From positions 144,739 through 208,738 of the forward strand of contig JBPCQA010000019.1 in NCBI GenBank assembly GCA_050998615.1: DNA of 64,000 bases, in the 5' to 3' direction. This document shows, piece after piece, positions 42,234 through 50,162 of this stretch. The position numbers were made by a program, and so were the translations under genes. The first letter of the stretch is position 1. Every line of letters starts with the position of its first letter. The notes beneath the pieces are model-generated. The model had not been told where the DNA came from and did no database searches. It was given only the letters and a program-made list of their open reading frames with translations. This DNA comes from JBPCQA01 sp050998615 (GTDB taxonomy: Bacteria > Actinomycetota > Actinomycetes > Propionibacteriales > Nocardioidaceae).

Positions 42234-43394
42234 ATGACGAGCGTCGAGCTCGGAATGCCGGCACCGCCGCCGCCGGTGCTTGCGCCGCGTCGCAAGAGCC
42301 GCCAGATCAAGGTGGGCAACGTGCTCGTCGGCGGCGACGCGCCCGTCTCCGTGCAGTCGATGACCACCACGCTGACCGCCGACGTGAACGCCACGTTGCA
42401 GCAGATCGCCGAGCTCACCGCGACCGGTTGCGACATCGTGCGGGTAGCCTGCCCGAGCCAAGACGACGCGGAAGCGCTGCCGCAGATCGCCCGGCATTCG
42501 CAGATCCCGGTGATCGCCGACATCCACTTCCAGCCCAAGTACGTGTTCGCGGCGATCGAGGCCGGCTGCGCCGCCGTACGCGTCAATCCCGGGAACATCC
42601 GCAAGTTCGATGACCAGGTCAAGCAGATCGCGGCGACGGCAAAGGAGCATGGCACCTCGATCCGGATCGGCGTCAACGCCGGGTCGCTCGACCCTCGGCT
42701 GCTCGAGAAGTACGGCAAGGCGACGTCTGAGGCGTTGGTCGAGTCGGCCGTGTGGGAGGCGTCGCTGTTCGAGGAACATGACTTCCACGACTTCAAGATC
42801 TCGGTAAAACACAACGACCCGGTGGTCATGGTCAAGGCGTATGAGCTGCTGGCCGAGCGGGGCGACTGGCCCCTGCATCTCGGCGTCACCGAGGCCGGGC
42901 CGGCCTTCCAGGGCACGATCAAGTCGGCGACCGCCTTCGGCGCGCTGTTGTCCCGGGGCATCGGAGACACCATCCGGGTCTCGCTGTCCGCGCCGCCGGT
43001 CGAGGAAGTCAAGGTCGGGATCCAGATCCTCGAGTCGCTGAACCTGCGTCCTAGGGGGCTGGAGATCGTGTCCTGTCCATCGTGCGGGCGCGCCCAGGTC
43101 GACGTCTACACACTCGCCGAGCAGGTGACGGCGGGGCTGGAAGGTCTGGACGTCCCGCTGCGGGTAGCCGTGATGGGCTGTGTCGTCAACGGCCCAGGAG
43201 AGGCCCGCGAGGCCGACCTCGGGGTGGCGTCGGGCAACGGCAAGGGACAGATCTTCGTCAAGGGCGAGGTGATCAAGACGGTGCCGGAGTCGCAGATCGT
43301 CGAGACGCTGATCGAGGAAGCGATGCGCCTCGCCGACGGGATGGGCCAGCCCGTCGACGCGGAGGCAGGTGCTCCTTCCGTCACCGTGTCGTAG
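42234..43394 (+). CDS. ispG: 4-hydroxy-3-methylbut-2-enyl diphosphate synthase
   Basis: [4Fe-4S] enzyme of the MEP pathway turning MEcPP into HMBPP. 386 aa. VSVQSMTTTLTADV near 36-50, ADIHFQPKY, and cluster ligands SCPSCGR (about 281-287) and MGCVVNGPGE (about 315-324). ATG 42234 follows AAAGGGAGG. Completes the dxr-rseP-ispG group. Confidence 0.97.
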   Translation: MTSVELGMPAPPPPVLAPRRKSRQIKVGNVLVGGDAPVSVQSMTTTLTADVNATLQQIAELTATGCDIVRVACPSQDDAEALPQIARHSQIPVIADIHFQPKYVFAAIEAGCAAVRVNPGNIRKFDDQVKQIAATAKEHGTSIRIGVNAGSLDPRLLEKYGKATSEALVESAVWEASLFEEHDFHDFKISVKHNDPVVMVKAYELLAERGDWPLHLGVTEAGPAFQGTIKSATAFGALLSRGIGDTIRVSLSAPPVEEVKVGIQILESLNLRPRGLEIVSCPSCGRAQVDVYTLAEQVTAGLEGLDVPLRVAVMGCVVNGPGEAREADLGVASGNGKGQIFVKGEVIKTVPESQIVETLIEEAMRLADGMGQPVDAEAGAPSVTVS

Positions 43395-43532
43395 CGTCGG
43401 TCAGTTTGTTGGCTGGAGCGGCCGCCAAGCCGCTTCGGTACGCGCTTGCCCCTCGCTTGTCAGCCGCATAGCCAGAACTACCGGCATCCGCCCGCAGGAA
43501 TGGACGGCCTCGGTCCTGACTACGCGGTGAAG

Positions 43533-43868
43533 TCATTCAATCCTTGGTAAGCGTCGAAATGAGATGCTAGTGGTCTGTAGCTCGGGGAGGTCATGTTCTA
43601 CAGTGGCTTGCAGTACGGCGTGGGACGTGTCGAAGTAGCGGTGCGAGAGCCGATCGCGCATACCCGCCATCTCGTCCCAAGGGATCGCGAGCTCGCGGCC
43701 GAGGAGCTGTGCTGGCAGCGACTTGACGGCCTCGCCTATTTCGATGAGACGCACCCGGATCGCATCAAACACCAGGCCGTCTGTGAGATCGCCTCGTTTG
43801 AGGTGCTGGTGGATGGCTTCGATGGCCGAAGTGATGTCGTTGAGGCGCCCCTGGTCACGGCGAGTCAA
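43533..43868 (-). CDS. hepT: HepT-family toxin (HEPN RNase)
   Basis: 111-aa helical HEPN protein. The toxin motif Rx4HxY is at RDRLSHRY (Arg71, His76, Tyr78). Overlaps the upstream nucleotidyltransferase gene by 4 nt, the usual antitoxin-toxin order of MntA/HepT modules. In known pairs MntA adds AMP to the tyrosine and silences the toxin. Confidence 0.88.
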   Translation of the reverse strand: MTRRDQGRLNDITSAIEAIHQHLKRGDLTDGLVFDAIRVRLIEIGEAVKSLPAQLLGRELAIPWDEMAGMRDRLSHRYFDTSHAVLQATVEHDLPELQTTSISFRRLPRIE

Positions 43869-44344
43869 AGGGTGACCGGCTCGGCCAACGCCGTGACAGC
43901 GACGTCCGGCTTGAGATCAGCAGCCGGGACGAGGTCGACCGACGCACCGAGCAGCGATTCGAGCTGATGCTCGCCTCGCGCGAGCCCGAACAGCCCGACG
44001 CCAGGTGCCAAATCGACCAGCAGATCGATGTCGCTGTCGGGACCGTTCTCACTGCGGGCAACGCTTCCGAAGACCCGCACGTTCGACAACCCATGGTCGG
44101 TCAGGATCTGCCGCACCTGCGCGCGGTGCCTCCTCAGCCGCATTCCCAACGGCCCCGTCAGCCGCGCCGATCGTGAAGGAGTCGAACGTACGCGCACCTC
44201 AAGCTCCAGCCCGGTGGCTCCAACGAGCCGTATGAGGATCGGCAGCGAGGGCTGGCGTGCTCCCGACTCGTATGCGCTTATTACGCTTTTGCGCGACATG
44301 GGCTCGGTCAGCAAGTGCCGTCTGGGTGAGCCCTGCGTCCTCAC
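43865..44344 (-). CDS. mntA: MntA-like nucleotidyltransferase antitoxin with frameshifted HTH
   Basis: 159 aa as read. The minimal nucleotidyltransferase motif GSVARSENGPDSDID (93-107, GSx10DxD) is intact. The N-terminal part is a broken XRE helix-turn-helix: SVISAYESGARQPSLPILIR is in frame, but the preceding helix pair (EDAGLTQTALADRAHV) lies in another frame. Removing one A from AAAA at 44287-44290 and one C from CC at 44351-44352 restores a continuous protein from GTG 44394. So the ancestral form was an HTH-antitoxin fusion; the present gene may lack DNA binding, unless one or both indels are sequencing errors. A shorter product from an internal start would keep the enzymatic domain. Confidence 0.75.
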   Translation of the reverse strand: MRTQGSPRRHLLTEPMSRKSVISAYESGARQPSLPILIRLVGATGLELEVRVRSTPSRSARLTGPLGMRLRRHRAQVRQILTDHGLSNVRVFGSVARSENGPDSDIDLLVDLAPGVGLFGLARGEHQLESLLGASVDLVPAADLKPDVAVTALAEPVTL

Positions 44345-44412
44345 GTGCTTGGCATAGCAGCGAAGTCGCCGAGGCGTGTCTGTGGATCGATCACGGTCAA
44401 CGGGTCATCACT

Positions 44413-44443
44413 GTTTCGAGACGCTCGCTGCGCTCGCTCCTCA
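44413..44443 (-). repeat. Dispersed repeat family A, copy 3
   Basis: GTTTCGAGACGCTCGCTGCG continuing CTCGCTCCTCA, nearly identical to the copies at 39503 and 62648. Located between the divergent antitoxin and RHH genes. Confidence 0.78.
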
Positions 44444-44477
44444 CCCGCCGGGTGGCTGGCTGCTCAACGGCCACATA

Positions 44478-44513
44478 TTGACGCCGATTGACCTAGGTTG
44501 CTAGCATCCTAAC
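44478..44513 (+). promoter_or_regulatory. Promoter and palindromic operator of the RHH-VOC-GNAT operon
   Basis: TTGACG (44478-44483), 18-nt spacer, TAGCAT (44502-44507), with the ATG only six bases after the -10, so the mRNA is probably leaderless. A 16-bp near-perfect palindrome AGGTTGCTAGCATCCT (44495-44510) covers the -10 and is a natural operator for the RHH protein encoded directly downstream. Confidence 0.6.
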
Positions 44514-44696
44514 ATGAAAGTGTCAGGCGACAACAACCGCAACAAGGCCGATAAGGCCCAGTTCAACGTCTATCTTCCCACCGACTTGGTACGCCGGGTC
44601 AAACACAAGTCCATCGACGAGGGCGCCAGCCTTTCGGCGCTCGTCGAGCGCGCCCTGGACGAATACCTAGACAAGCACGGAGAGGCACGAGGATGA
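44514..44696 (+). CDS. Ribbon-helix-helix DNA-binding protein, 60 aa
   Basis: CopG/Arc-type repressor. The beta strand AQFNVYLPTDLVRRVKHKS (about 15-33) and helix region EGASLSALVERALDEYLDK (37-55) fit the RHH fold well. First gene of a coupled group: its stop overlaps the VOC gene. Likely represses its own promoter through the palindrome at 44495-44510. It resembles solitary RHH antitoxins, but no toxin follows. Confidence 0.85.
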   Translation: MKVSGDNNRNKADKAQFNVYLPTDLVRRVKHKSIDEGASLSALVERALDEYLDKHGEARG

Positions 44697-45463
44697 CAGA
44701 CACAAGCAAGATCGTGGTGCGGCCGGTGCGCTTCACCGACAACCTCCAACCGATGCAGGCATTCCTGGAAATCCTCGGCCTGCGGCCGCGAGTCGAGGCA
44801 GAGGCCGGCGGCTGGGTCGACATGGTTGCCGGCGCCGGCATGGTGGCCCTGCACTCGGCGGCCGACTCCGACAGCGGCGGCCTGCCGGGTCAGACCCGGC
44901 TCAGCTTCGAGGCCGATGATGTGCACGCGCTCGCCAAGTCACTCGAAGAAGCCGGCGTCGAAGAGGTGACCGTCTACGACGAGTCCTACGGCCAGATCCT
45001 CACCTGCCGCGACCCGCTCGGCGACCAGGTCCACATCGACGGACACAGCCACGACCTCTACGGCTACCGGCTGCATCCGTTGCACGTCGACATCCCGCTC
45101 ACGGTGCTGCCGGTCCGTTTCACCGATCCGCGCGGCAGATACGGCGACTTCTTGCGGGCCCTTGGTCTGCGCCTGCGCGGCGAAGCGGACGAGCATTACA
45201 CGGCGTATGCAGCCGAGAACGGCGACCACGGGCTCGTCGGTCTGCACTTCGTCTACACCGAGCAGCTGCCGATCGTGCCCGGCCCGGGCGCCGCACATCT
45301 GACCTTCGAGACAACCGAACCGATCTTCGAGGTAGCCAACCGCCTTAGCGGTAAGGGCTTTGCGGCGCAGGTGACGCAGGAGGACTTCGGCTCAATGCTG
45401 AGCGCCACCGACCCGGACGGCCAGGAGATTCAGGTGCACCAAGCGCCGGAAAAACCCGCGTGA
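44693..45463 (+). CDS. Two-domain VOC (glyoxalase/dioxygenase fold) protein
   Basis: 256 aa, two vicinal-oxygen-chelate domains (about 7-118 and 130-250), each with the beta-alpha-beta-beta-beta pattern: VRPVRFTDNLQPMQAFLEIL and LPVRFTDPRGRYGDFLRALG at the same position of each repeat, and GDQVHIDGH / GQEIQVHQA at the end. Fits bleomycin- or glyoxalase-like resistance proteins; substrate unknown. Overlaps neighbours on both sides. Confidence 0.82.
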   Translation: MTDTSKIVVRPVRFTDNLQPMQAFLEILGLRPRVEAEAGGWVDMVAGAGMVALHSAADSDSGGLPGQTRLSFEADDVHALAKSLEEAGVEEVTVYDESYGQILTCRDPLGDQVHIDGHSHDLYGYRLHPLHVDIPLTVLPVRFTDPRGRYGDFLRALGLRLRGEADEHYTAYAAENGDHGLVGLHFVYTEQLPIVPGPGAAHLTFETTEPIFEVANRLSGKGFAAQVTQEDFGSMLSATDPDGQEIQVHQAPEKPA

Positions 45464-46566
45464 TCGGGCTTCGCGTCGACGACGACATCACGCTAGCCCT
45501 CCGCGAGCCGCCACTGGACGCAGCGGGCTTCCGAGTCGTCGAGCGCAACCGTGAGCGGCTGGCGCGAGTCGCCGCGTGGGCGCCGCACGCCGGCTCACCG
45601 GAGCGGACCGATGCTTTCAGTGCATTGTCACTGAAGCAGTACGCCGACGGGGAGGCGATCGTGGCCTGGATCGTTGAACACGGGCGCATCGTCGGGGACG
45701 TCGACGCGAGCATCTCCGGTGACACCGCCGAGATGGGCTACTGGTTGGACACCGGCGCGGAGCATCGTGGGCTCGCATCCCGTTCGGCGGCCCGGTTGAT
45801 CGATCACCTGGTGTTGCGCCGCGGTGTCCGTCGGGTGGTGATGCGCATCCCTCCGTGGAACGCCGCCAGCCGCGCTCTCGCCAAGCGCCTAGGGCTCCGT
45901 CGCGAAGGGCTGTTGAAAGCCGCCCACTCGCTCGGGGACAGGCGAGAAGACGTGGAGTTGTGGGGCATTCTGGCCGCAGCCTGGCGCCGTGGCCGGGACG
46001 TGCTCGCCGGCGGCGGCCCGGACTTCGCGCTCCCTATTGATGACGAGCTCGAGCTGGTGCTGCCGCATGCCTGGTTCACGGAGGCGGCCGTCGAGCTGAT
46101 CGAGCACAACCGCGACCGGCTCCGCCGTTGGGAGGCGTGGGCCCACGAGGAGTCCTCGGCCGGCTCAGGCAGCTGGTATGACGCACGCCTGCGGGCCTTT
46201 GGGCGGCGTGAATCATTGCCGGGTTTGGTACGCCGCCGCGGCAGCGACGCCGACCTGCTCGGCTCGATCGGTGGCACCGTCACCGAAGAAGGTGCCGCGT
46301 CGGTGGGCTACTGGGTTGACGGCTCGGTGGAGGGAATGGGCGTAGCAACCCGGGCGGTGACCGCGCTGATCGACGAGCTGACCGGCTCGTGGGGAATGCA
46401 GCGCTTGTGGCTGTCCACCGCCGTACACAATCAGCGCAGCCGCCGACTGGCGGAGAAACTCGGCTTCACCGCGGAGGCGACCTGCGCCGAATACCAGCTT
46501 GTGGGAGGGGTGCCGCACGACTGCGTCATCTACGGCCAGACGACCTCCGCACCGGCGCCGGCTTAA
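45460..46566 (+). CDS. Tandem GNAT acetyltransferase (RimJ/RimL-like)
   Basis: 368 aa made of two RimL-type GNAT domains (about 5-175 and 190-360). Both halves share VVERNRERLARVAAW / LIEHNRDRLRRWEAW and the acetyl-CoA region GYWLDTGAEHRGLASRSAARLI / GYWVDGSVEGMGVATRAVTALI. A fusion after duplication is likely. GTG start 45460 overlaps the VOC stop (GTGA). Possible role: modification of a small toxic amine or a protein N-terminus. Confidence 0.84.
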   Translation: MIGLRVDDDITLALREPPLDAAGFRVVERNRERLARVAAWAPHAGSPERTDAFSALSLKQYADGEAIVAWIVEHGRIVGDVDASISGDTAEMGYWLDTGAEHRGLASRSAARLIDHLVLRRGVRRVVMRIPPWNAASRALAKRLGLRREGLLKAAHSLGDRREDVELWGILAAAWRRGRDVLAGGGPDFALPIDDELELVLPHAWFTEAAVELIEHNRDRLRRWEAWAHEESSAGSGSWYDARLRAFGRRESLPGLVRRRGSDADLLGSIGGTVTEEGAASVGYWVDGSVEGMGVATRAVTALIDELTGSWGMQRLWLSTAVHNQRSRRLAEKLGFTAEATCAEYQLVGGVPHDCVIYGQTTSAPAPA

Positions 46567-46588
46567 CGGGCCGAGGTCTAGGCTCGCG

Positions 46589-47712
46589 ATGGTGGAACCA
46601 ACCGGCCGGCTTCGAGACGACGCCGACTTTCGGCACTACTGGTGGGCTCGGGTGCTGTCCACCAGCGGGTCGGTGATCACGCTTATCGCGTTGCCGGTGC
46701 TGGTCTATCGAATGAGCAATTCGGCGTTGCTCACCGCTGTCGCGTCGGCGCTGGAGGCCGCGCCGTACCTATTCTTCGGTCTTTTCGCCGGAGCACTCGC
46801 GGATCGCATGGACCGGCGGCGGTTGATGATCGGCGCAGACTTCGCCAAGCGAACGCCGTTGTCTTCGGCGCATCTACCGCGGTCGAGATGGTGTTGCCGT
46901 CACTGGTCGGAGTGAGCCTGGCGGTCGTGCACCCGGCCACGCTGATGGCGGTGGACGCGCTGAGCTTCGTGGCATCTGCACTGTTCATCCGCGCGATCCG
47001 CCGGATGCTGCAGGACCCACGTCGTCAGCTGTACCAGGTCTCGGCCATGGCGATGCGCGCCGACATCAAAGAGGGGCTGAGTTTCCTGCTACGCCACGGT
47101 GGCGTGCGGACCATGACGATTGTGGGCGCCGCTCAGTGTCTCGCCGGCGGGGGTTTTGTGGCGCTGCTGGTCGTCTGGTGTGACCGGGTGCTAGGGGTAG
47201 GCACGTCTGGCTGGCGGTTCGGACTTGTCTACTCGGCGTGGTCGGTGGGCGCGCTGCTGGCGTCGATCACGCTGCCGCGGATCTTGCGTTATGCAAGCCC
47301 GGCAACCGTGGCGTTGCGAGTTATCCCGTTCTCGGCTGTGCTGGGGGTGGTGACCACGTTCGCCGGTCGATGGGAGCTTGCGGCGATCGGCATGTTCTGC
47401 TGGAGCATCGTTTACACGCTGGTCGTCGTCAACACGATCTCCTATCGCCAGCAGGTGAGCCCCGAACACCTGCTCGGACGGGTCAACACCGCTGGGCGGA
47501 TGCTGTCATGGGGGATGCGCTGGACACTCGGCGCGCTTGCTGGCGGAGCGCTCGGCAGCGCGGTCGGCGTACGACCCGCAATGACCACCATGGCCGCGCT
47601 CGGCCTGGTCGCGGTAGCAGTTGCCTGGACGTCCCCGCTGCGCGGGAGCGGGTGGGACGCCGATGTCTCAACTCGACCCGACGGAGCTCCCGGAGCCGAA
47701 TCAACATCTTGA
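46589..47712 (+). pseudogene. MFS transporter gene with internal deletion and frameshift
   Basis: N-terminal part from ATG 46589 encodes the first two helices and the loop ADRMDRRRLMIGADF. At about 46840-46855 the frame changes and continues as NAVVFGASTAVEMVLPSLVG to 47712. In intact relatives about 60-80 residues (helices 3-4) separate these blocks, so a deletion that also shifted the frame has joined them. The rest of the C-terminal half (ATLMAVDALSFVASAL, RVNTAGRMLSWG) looks normal. Probably non-functional. Confidence 0.8.
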
Positions 47713-47740
47713 CGTGACACTACAACGATGTCACTATGAT
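47709..47740 (+). promoter_or_regulatory. Candidate promoter of the intact MFS gene
   Basis: TTGACG at 47709-47714 with CACTAT (17-nt spacer) or TATGAT (47735-47740) as -10. GATGTC occurs twice nearby (47727 and 47738 region), a possible direct-repeat operator. Confidence 0.4.
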
Positions 47741-47746
47741 GTCGTG

Positions 47747-47779
47747 ATGAACCGTAGCGACACCGACCGGCGGGGTTGA
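47747..47779 (+). CDS. Possible leader peptide MNRSDTDRRG
   Basis: ATG 47747, ten codons, TGA, then one base before the MFS start codon. It begins about six bases after a TATGAT -10, so it would be translated from a leaderless end. It may couple or attenuate translation of the exporter, or be chance. Confidence 0.3.
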   Translation: MNRSDTDRRG

Positions 47780-47780
47780 A

Positions 47781-49103
47781 ATGCGGCTGGTATGGCGGCT
47801 GCTTCGCGAGCAGCGCGACTTCCGGTTTGTGCTCGGCGCCGGGTTGGTGTCACTGACCGGTGACTGGATCCTGCGAGTGGGGCTTGCGTACTACGTCTAC
47901 GCGCTCACCGGTTCGACGCTGATCTCGGCCGCCCTTCTCCTGGCGTCCTTTCTGCCGCAGGTGTTGCTCGGCTCGCTAGCTGGGGTGTTCGTGGATCGGT
48001 GGGACCGGAAACGGACCATGATCACCACCAACCTGCTGCTCGGCGCCGGTCTCCTTCCGCTTCTCCTGGTCACCAGCGCCGGTCAGGTCTGGGTGATCAC
48101 GGTCGTGATGGCGTGGGAAGGCTGCGTCCAGCAGTTCTTCCTTCCGGCCGAGCAATCGCTGCTTCCTCGGCTGATCCCCGACGAGCGGCTGCTGACCGCC
48201 AATGCGCTCAACGGGCAAAACCGTGACCTCTCGCGCCTGATCGGCTCCGCTCTGGGAGGCGTAGTCACAGCGGTCGGCGGCATTGCCGCCCTTGCCCTGG
48301 TCGATGTCGCCAGCTTTGTCCTTTCGGCCGGATTGATCACGCTGGTGCGCACAGCTGGTCGGGTCGCGATCTCCGTGGCCAAGGAGGGCGTCGCGCAGTC
48401 ACTCGGCCAACGGGTCACGGCGTTGCGCGACGAGTGGTTCGACGGCCTCCGGCTGTGCGTGCGCGGTCGGATCCTGCGTGCGCTGCTGCTCTTCGTCTTC
48501 GTCACCAGCACCGGAGAAGGCATCATGGGCACGCTGTTCGCACCGTTTGTGCGCCAGGTCTTGCACGGGAGCAGCACGGCGTACGGCGTGATCGTTTCCG
48601 TGCAGGCGATTGGGGGCATCGTCGGCGGTCTTGTCGCGGCCTCGCTCGGATCCAAGGCCTCGGCCGTTCATCTGTTCGGTTGGGGATCGGTCTGTTTCGG
48701 CGCGATCGACTTGGCGATGTTCCTCTATCCGCTGTGGTGGGCGACCGCCTGGCCGGCGGGTGTGTGCATGGTCGTGGTGGGAGTGCCGGGAGCGTTGACC
48801 GTCGCAGGCCTAATGACCCTGTTTCAACGCAACACCGCCGACCCGCATCGTGGCAGGGTGTTCGGTGCGATCGGTGGGGTTGAAGGAGTCGCGGTGGTTG
48901 TGGGCACAGTGTCAGCAGGCTTGCTCGGCCAGGCCGTTGGGATCATCCCGGTGCTGGCGTTTCAAGGCGGCGGGTACGTCGTCGCCGGGCTCGCGATGCT
49001 GGTGTTGTTGAGAGCCGGCTCTGGCGAGCTTGACGAGCCTGCGCGTTCGCTGTCGTCGCCCCGGTCCGCGGGAGACATCGACGTACCAACGGCGAATCGG
49101 TGA
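47781..49103 (+). CDS. MFS transporter (drug-efflux-like)
   Basis: 440 aa, about 12 membrane helices. The motif-A-like loop between helices 2 and 3 is LAGVFVDRWDRKRTM (about 66-80), typical of the MFS_3 class of macrolide or enterobactin-type exporters. Further family blocks: LPAEQSLLPRLIPDERLLTA and NRDLSRLIGSALGG. Intact, unlike the MFS gene just upstream. Substrate unknown. Confidence 0.88.
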   Translation: MRLVWRLLREQRDFRFVLGAGLVSLTGDWILRVGLAYYVYALTGSTLISAALLLASFLPQVLLGSLAGVFVDRWDRKRTMITTNLLLGAGLLPLLLVTSAGQVWVITVVMAWEGCVQQFFLPAEQSLLPRLIPDERLLTANALNGQNRDLSRLIGSALGGVVTAVGGIAALALVDVASFVLSAGLITLVRTAGRVAISVAKEGVAQSLGQRVTALRDEWFDGLRLCVRGRILRALLLFVFVTSTGEGIMGTLFAPFVRQVLHGSSTAYGVIVSVQAIGGIVGGLVAASLGSKASAVHLFGWGSVCFGAIDLAMFLYPLWWATAWPAGVCMVVVGVPGALTVAGLMTLFQRNTADPHRGRVFGAIGGVEGVAVVVGTVSAGLLGQAVGIIPVLAFQGGGYVVAGLAMLVLLRAGSGELDEPARSLSSPRSAGDIDVPTANR

Positions 49104-49132
49104 TCGGCGGCACGCACCGGCGGCTGGCCCGA

Positions 49133-49978
49133 TCAGAACAGGATGGTCGCGAAGCGATCGAGCTCGAAGAAACCCACCCGAGCGTAGGCGCGCCGGGCGG
49201 CAACGTTGTGCTCATTGACATACAGCGAAACCACCGGGGCCATCTCGCGCATCGCCGTGGCACACACGGCGGCCATCCCGGACGCCGCCAGCCCCTGGCC
49301 GCGGTATCGCGGGTTGGTCCACACCCCCTGAATCTGGGTCGCCACCGGCGTGGCTGCGCCCACCTCCGCCTTGAAGACGACCTCTCCACGTTCGATGTGC
49401 GCGAACGCCAGCCCTCTAGCGATGAGCCGAGCCACTCGAGCCCGGTAGAGCTTGACCCCATCACCTAGCTCGGGGGAGATGCCGACCTCTTCGGTGAACA
49501 TGGCCACGCAAGCTGGGTAGAGCACGTCGAGCTCGTCTGCTCGCACCCGTCGCACCTGTGTTGACGGCTCGACCGCCGGTGGCTTGTCCAGCGCCAAGAA
49601 CGGCTGCCGCAGCCGAATTGAGCGCGCCGGCCCCCAACGCGGCTCTACCCGTCGCCACAGGTCGGCTACCTCATCGTCGGGCCCCAGGATCGCCGAGCAG
49701 TGACGGCCCTTCGACAATGCCCGGCTCGCGAAAGCCCGCCGAGCCCCTGCCGTGCTCTGCACCGGGACAAGATTCGCCGCCACATGACACATCGAGACGA
49801 GCTCGCCGCCCTCGTCGTACCCCCACATCTCACCGCCGAGCCGGCGCGGATCGAGCCGGGTCAGACGTACCCGGTGATCGACGAAGACGTGTCTGACCGG
49901 GTCACGGTCGAGCAGACGGCGTACGGCGGCAAGGTCGGCTGGGCCAAGCACTCGCACCTGGGGACGCGTCCTCAGCAC
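49133..49978 (-). CDS. GNAT acetyltransferase with DUF4081-like N-terminal domain
   Basis: 281 aa from GTG 49978, which has GAGGAGGTGG seven bases upstream; the frame upstream runs through a tandem repeat and is not used. N-terminal half (1-140) is the DUF4081-like domain, C-terminal half a GNAT fold with acetyl-CoA loop VWTNPRYRGQGLAASGMAAV. Actinobacteria commonly have this gene next to proS or ispG. Substrate unknown. Confidence 0.85.
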   Translation of the reverse strand: MLRTRPQVRVLGPADLAAVRRLLDRDPVRHVFVDHRVRLTRLDPRRLGGEMWGYDEGGELVSMCHVAANLVPVQSTAGARRAFASRALSKGRHCSAILGPDDEVADLWRRVEPRWGPARSIRLRQPFLALDKPPAVEPSTQVRRVRADELDVLYPACVAMFTEEVGISPELGDGVKLYRARVARLIARGLAFAHIERGEVVFKAEVGAATPVATQIQGVWTNPRYRGQGLAASGMAAVCATAMREMAPVVSLYVNEHNVAARRAYARVGFFELDRFATILF

Positions 49979-50013
49979 ACTGCCACCTCCTCGCGATGTG
50001 AGCCTACGCGGCT

Positions 50014-50090
50014 CGGCGGGAAGGACATGACGGGTCGGCGGGAAGGACATGACGGGTCGGCAGGAAGAAGCTGACGGCTCGGCAGGAGTG
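50014..50090. repeat. 22-nt tandem repeat in the divergent GNAT-proS region
   Basis: Two exact copies of 22 nt beginning CGGCGGGAAGGACATGACGG (50014-50035, 50036-50057), a diverged third (50058-50079) and half a fourth (50080-50090). It spans the spacer between divergent start codons and could contain repeated binding sites. Confidence 0.85.
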
Positions 50091-50162
50091 CAAACTGTGG
50101 TGAAGGTTCGCGGGGCACCGGATATCCTCGACTCCTGCCGGACCAGATCTCGAGGAGTCACC

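Noticed and set aside
43865..44394. Programmed frameshifting in the antitoxin gene
   Set aside because: Two separate shifts would be needed and no slippery-site-plus-structure arrangement is clear; mutation or sequence error is simpler.
44514..45463. RHH-VOC pair as a toxin-antitoxin module
   Set aside because: VOC proteins are not known toxins and the three-gene overlap with a GNAT enzyme fits a regulated enzyme operon better.
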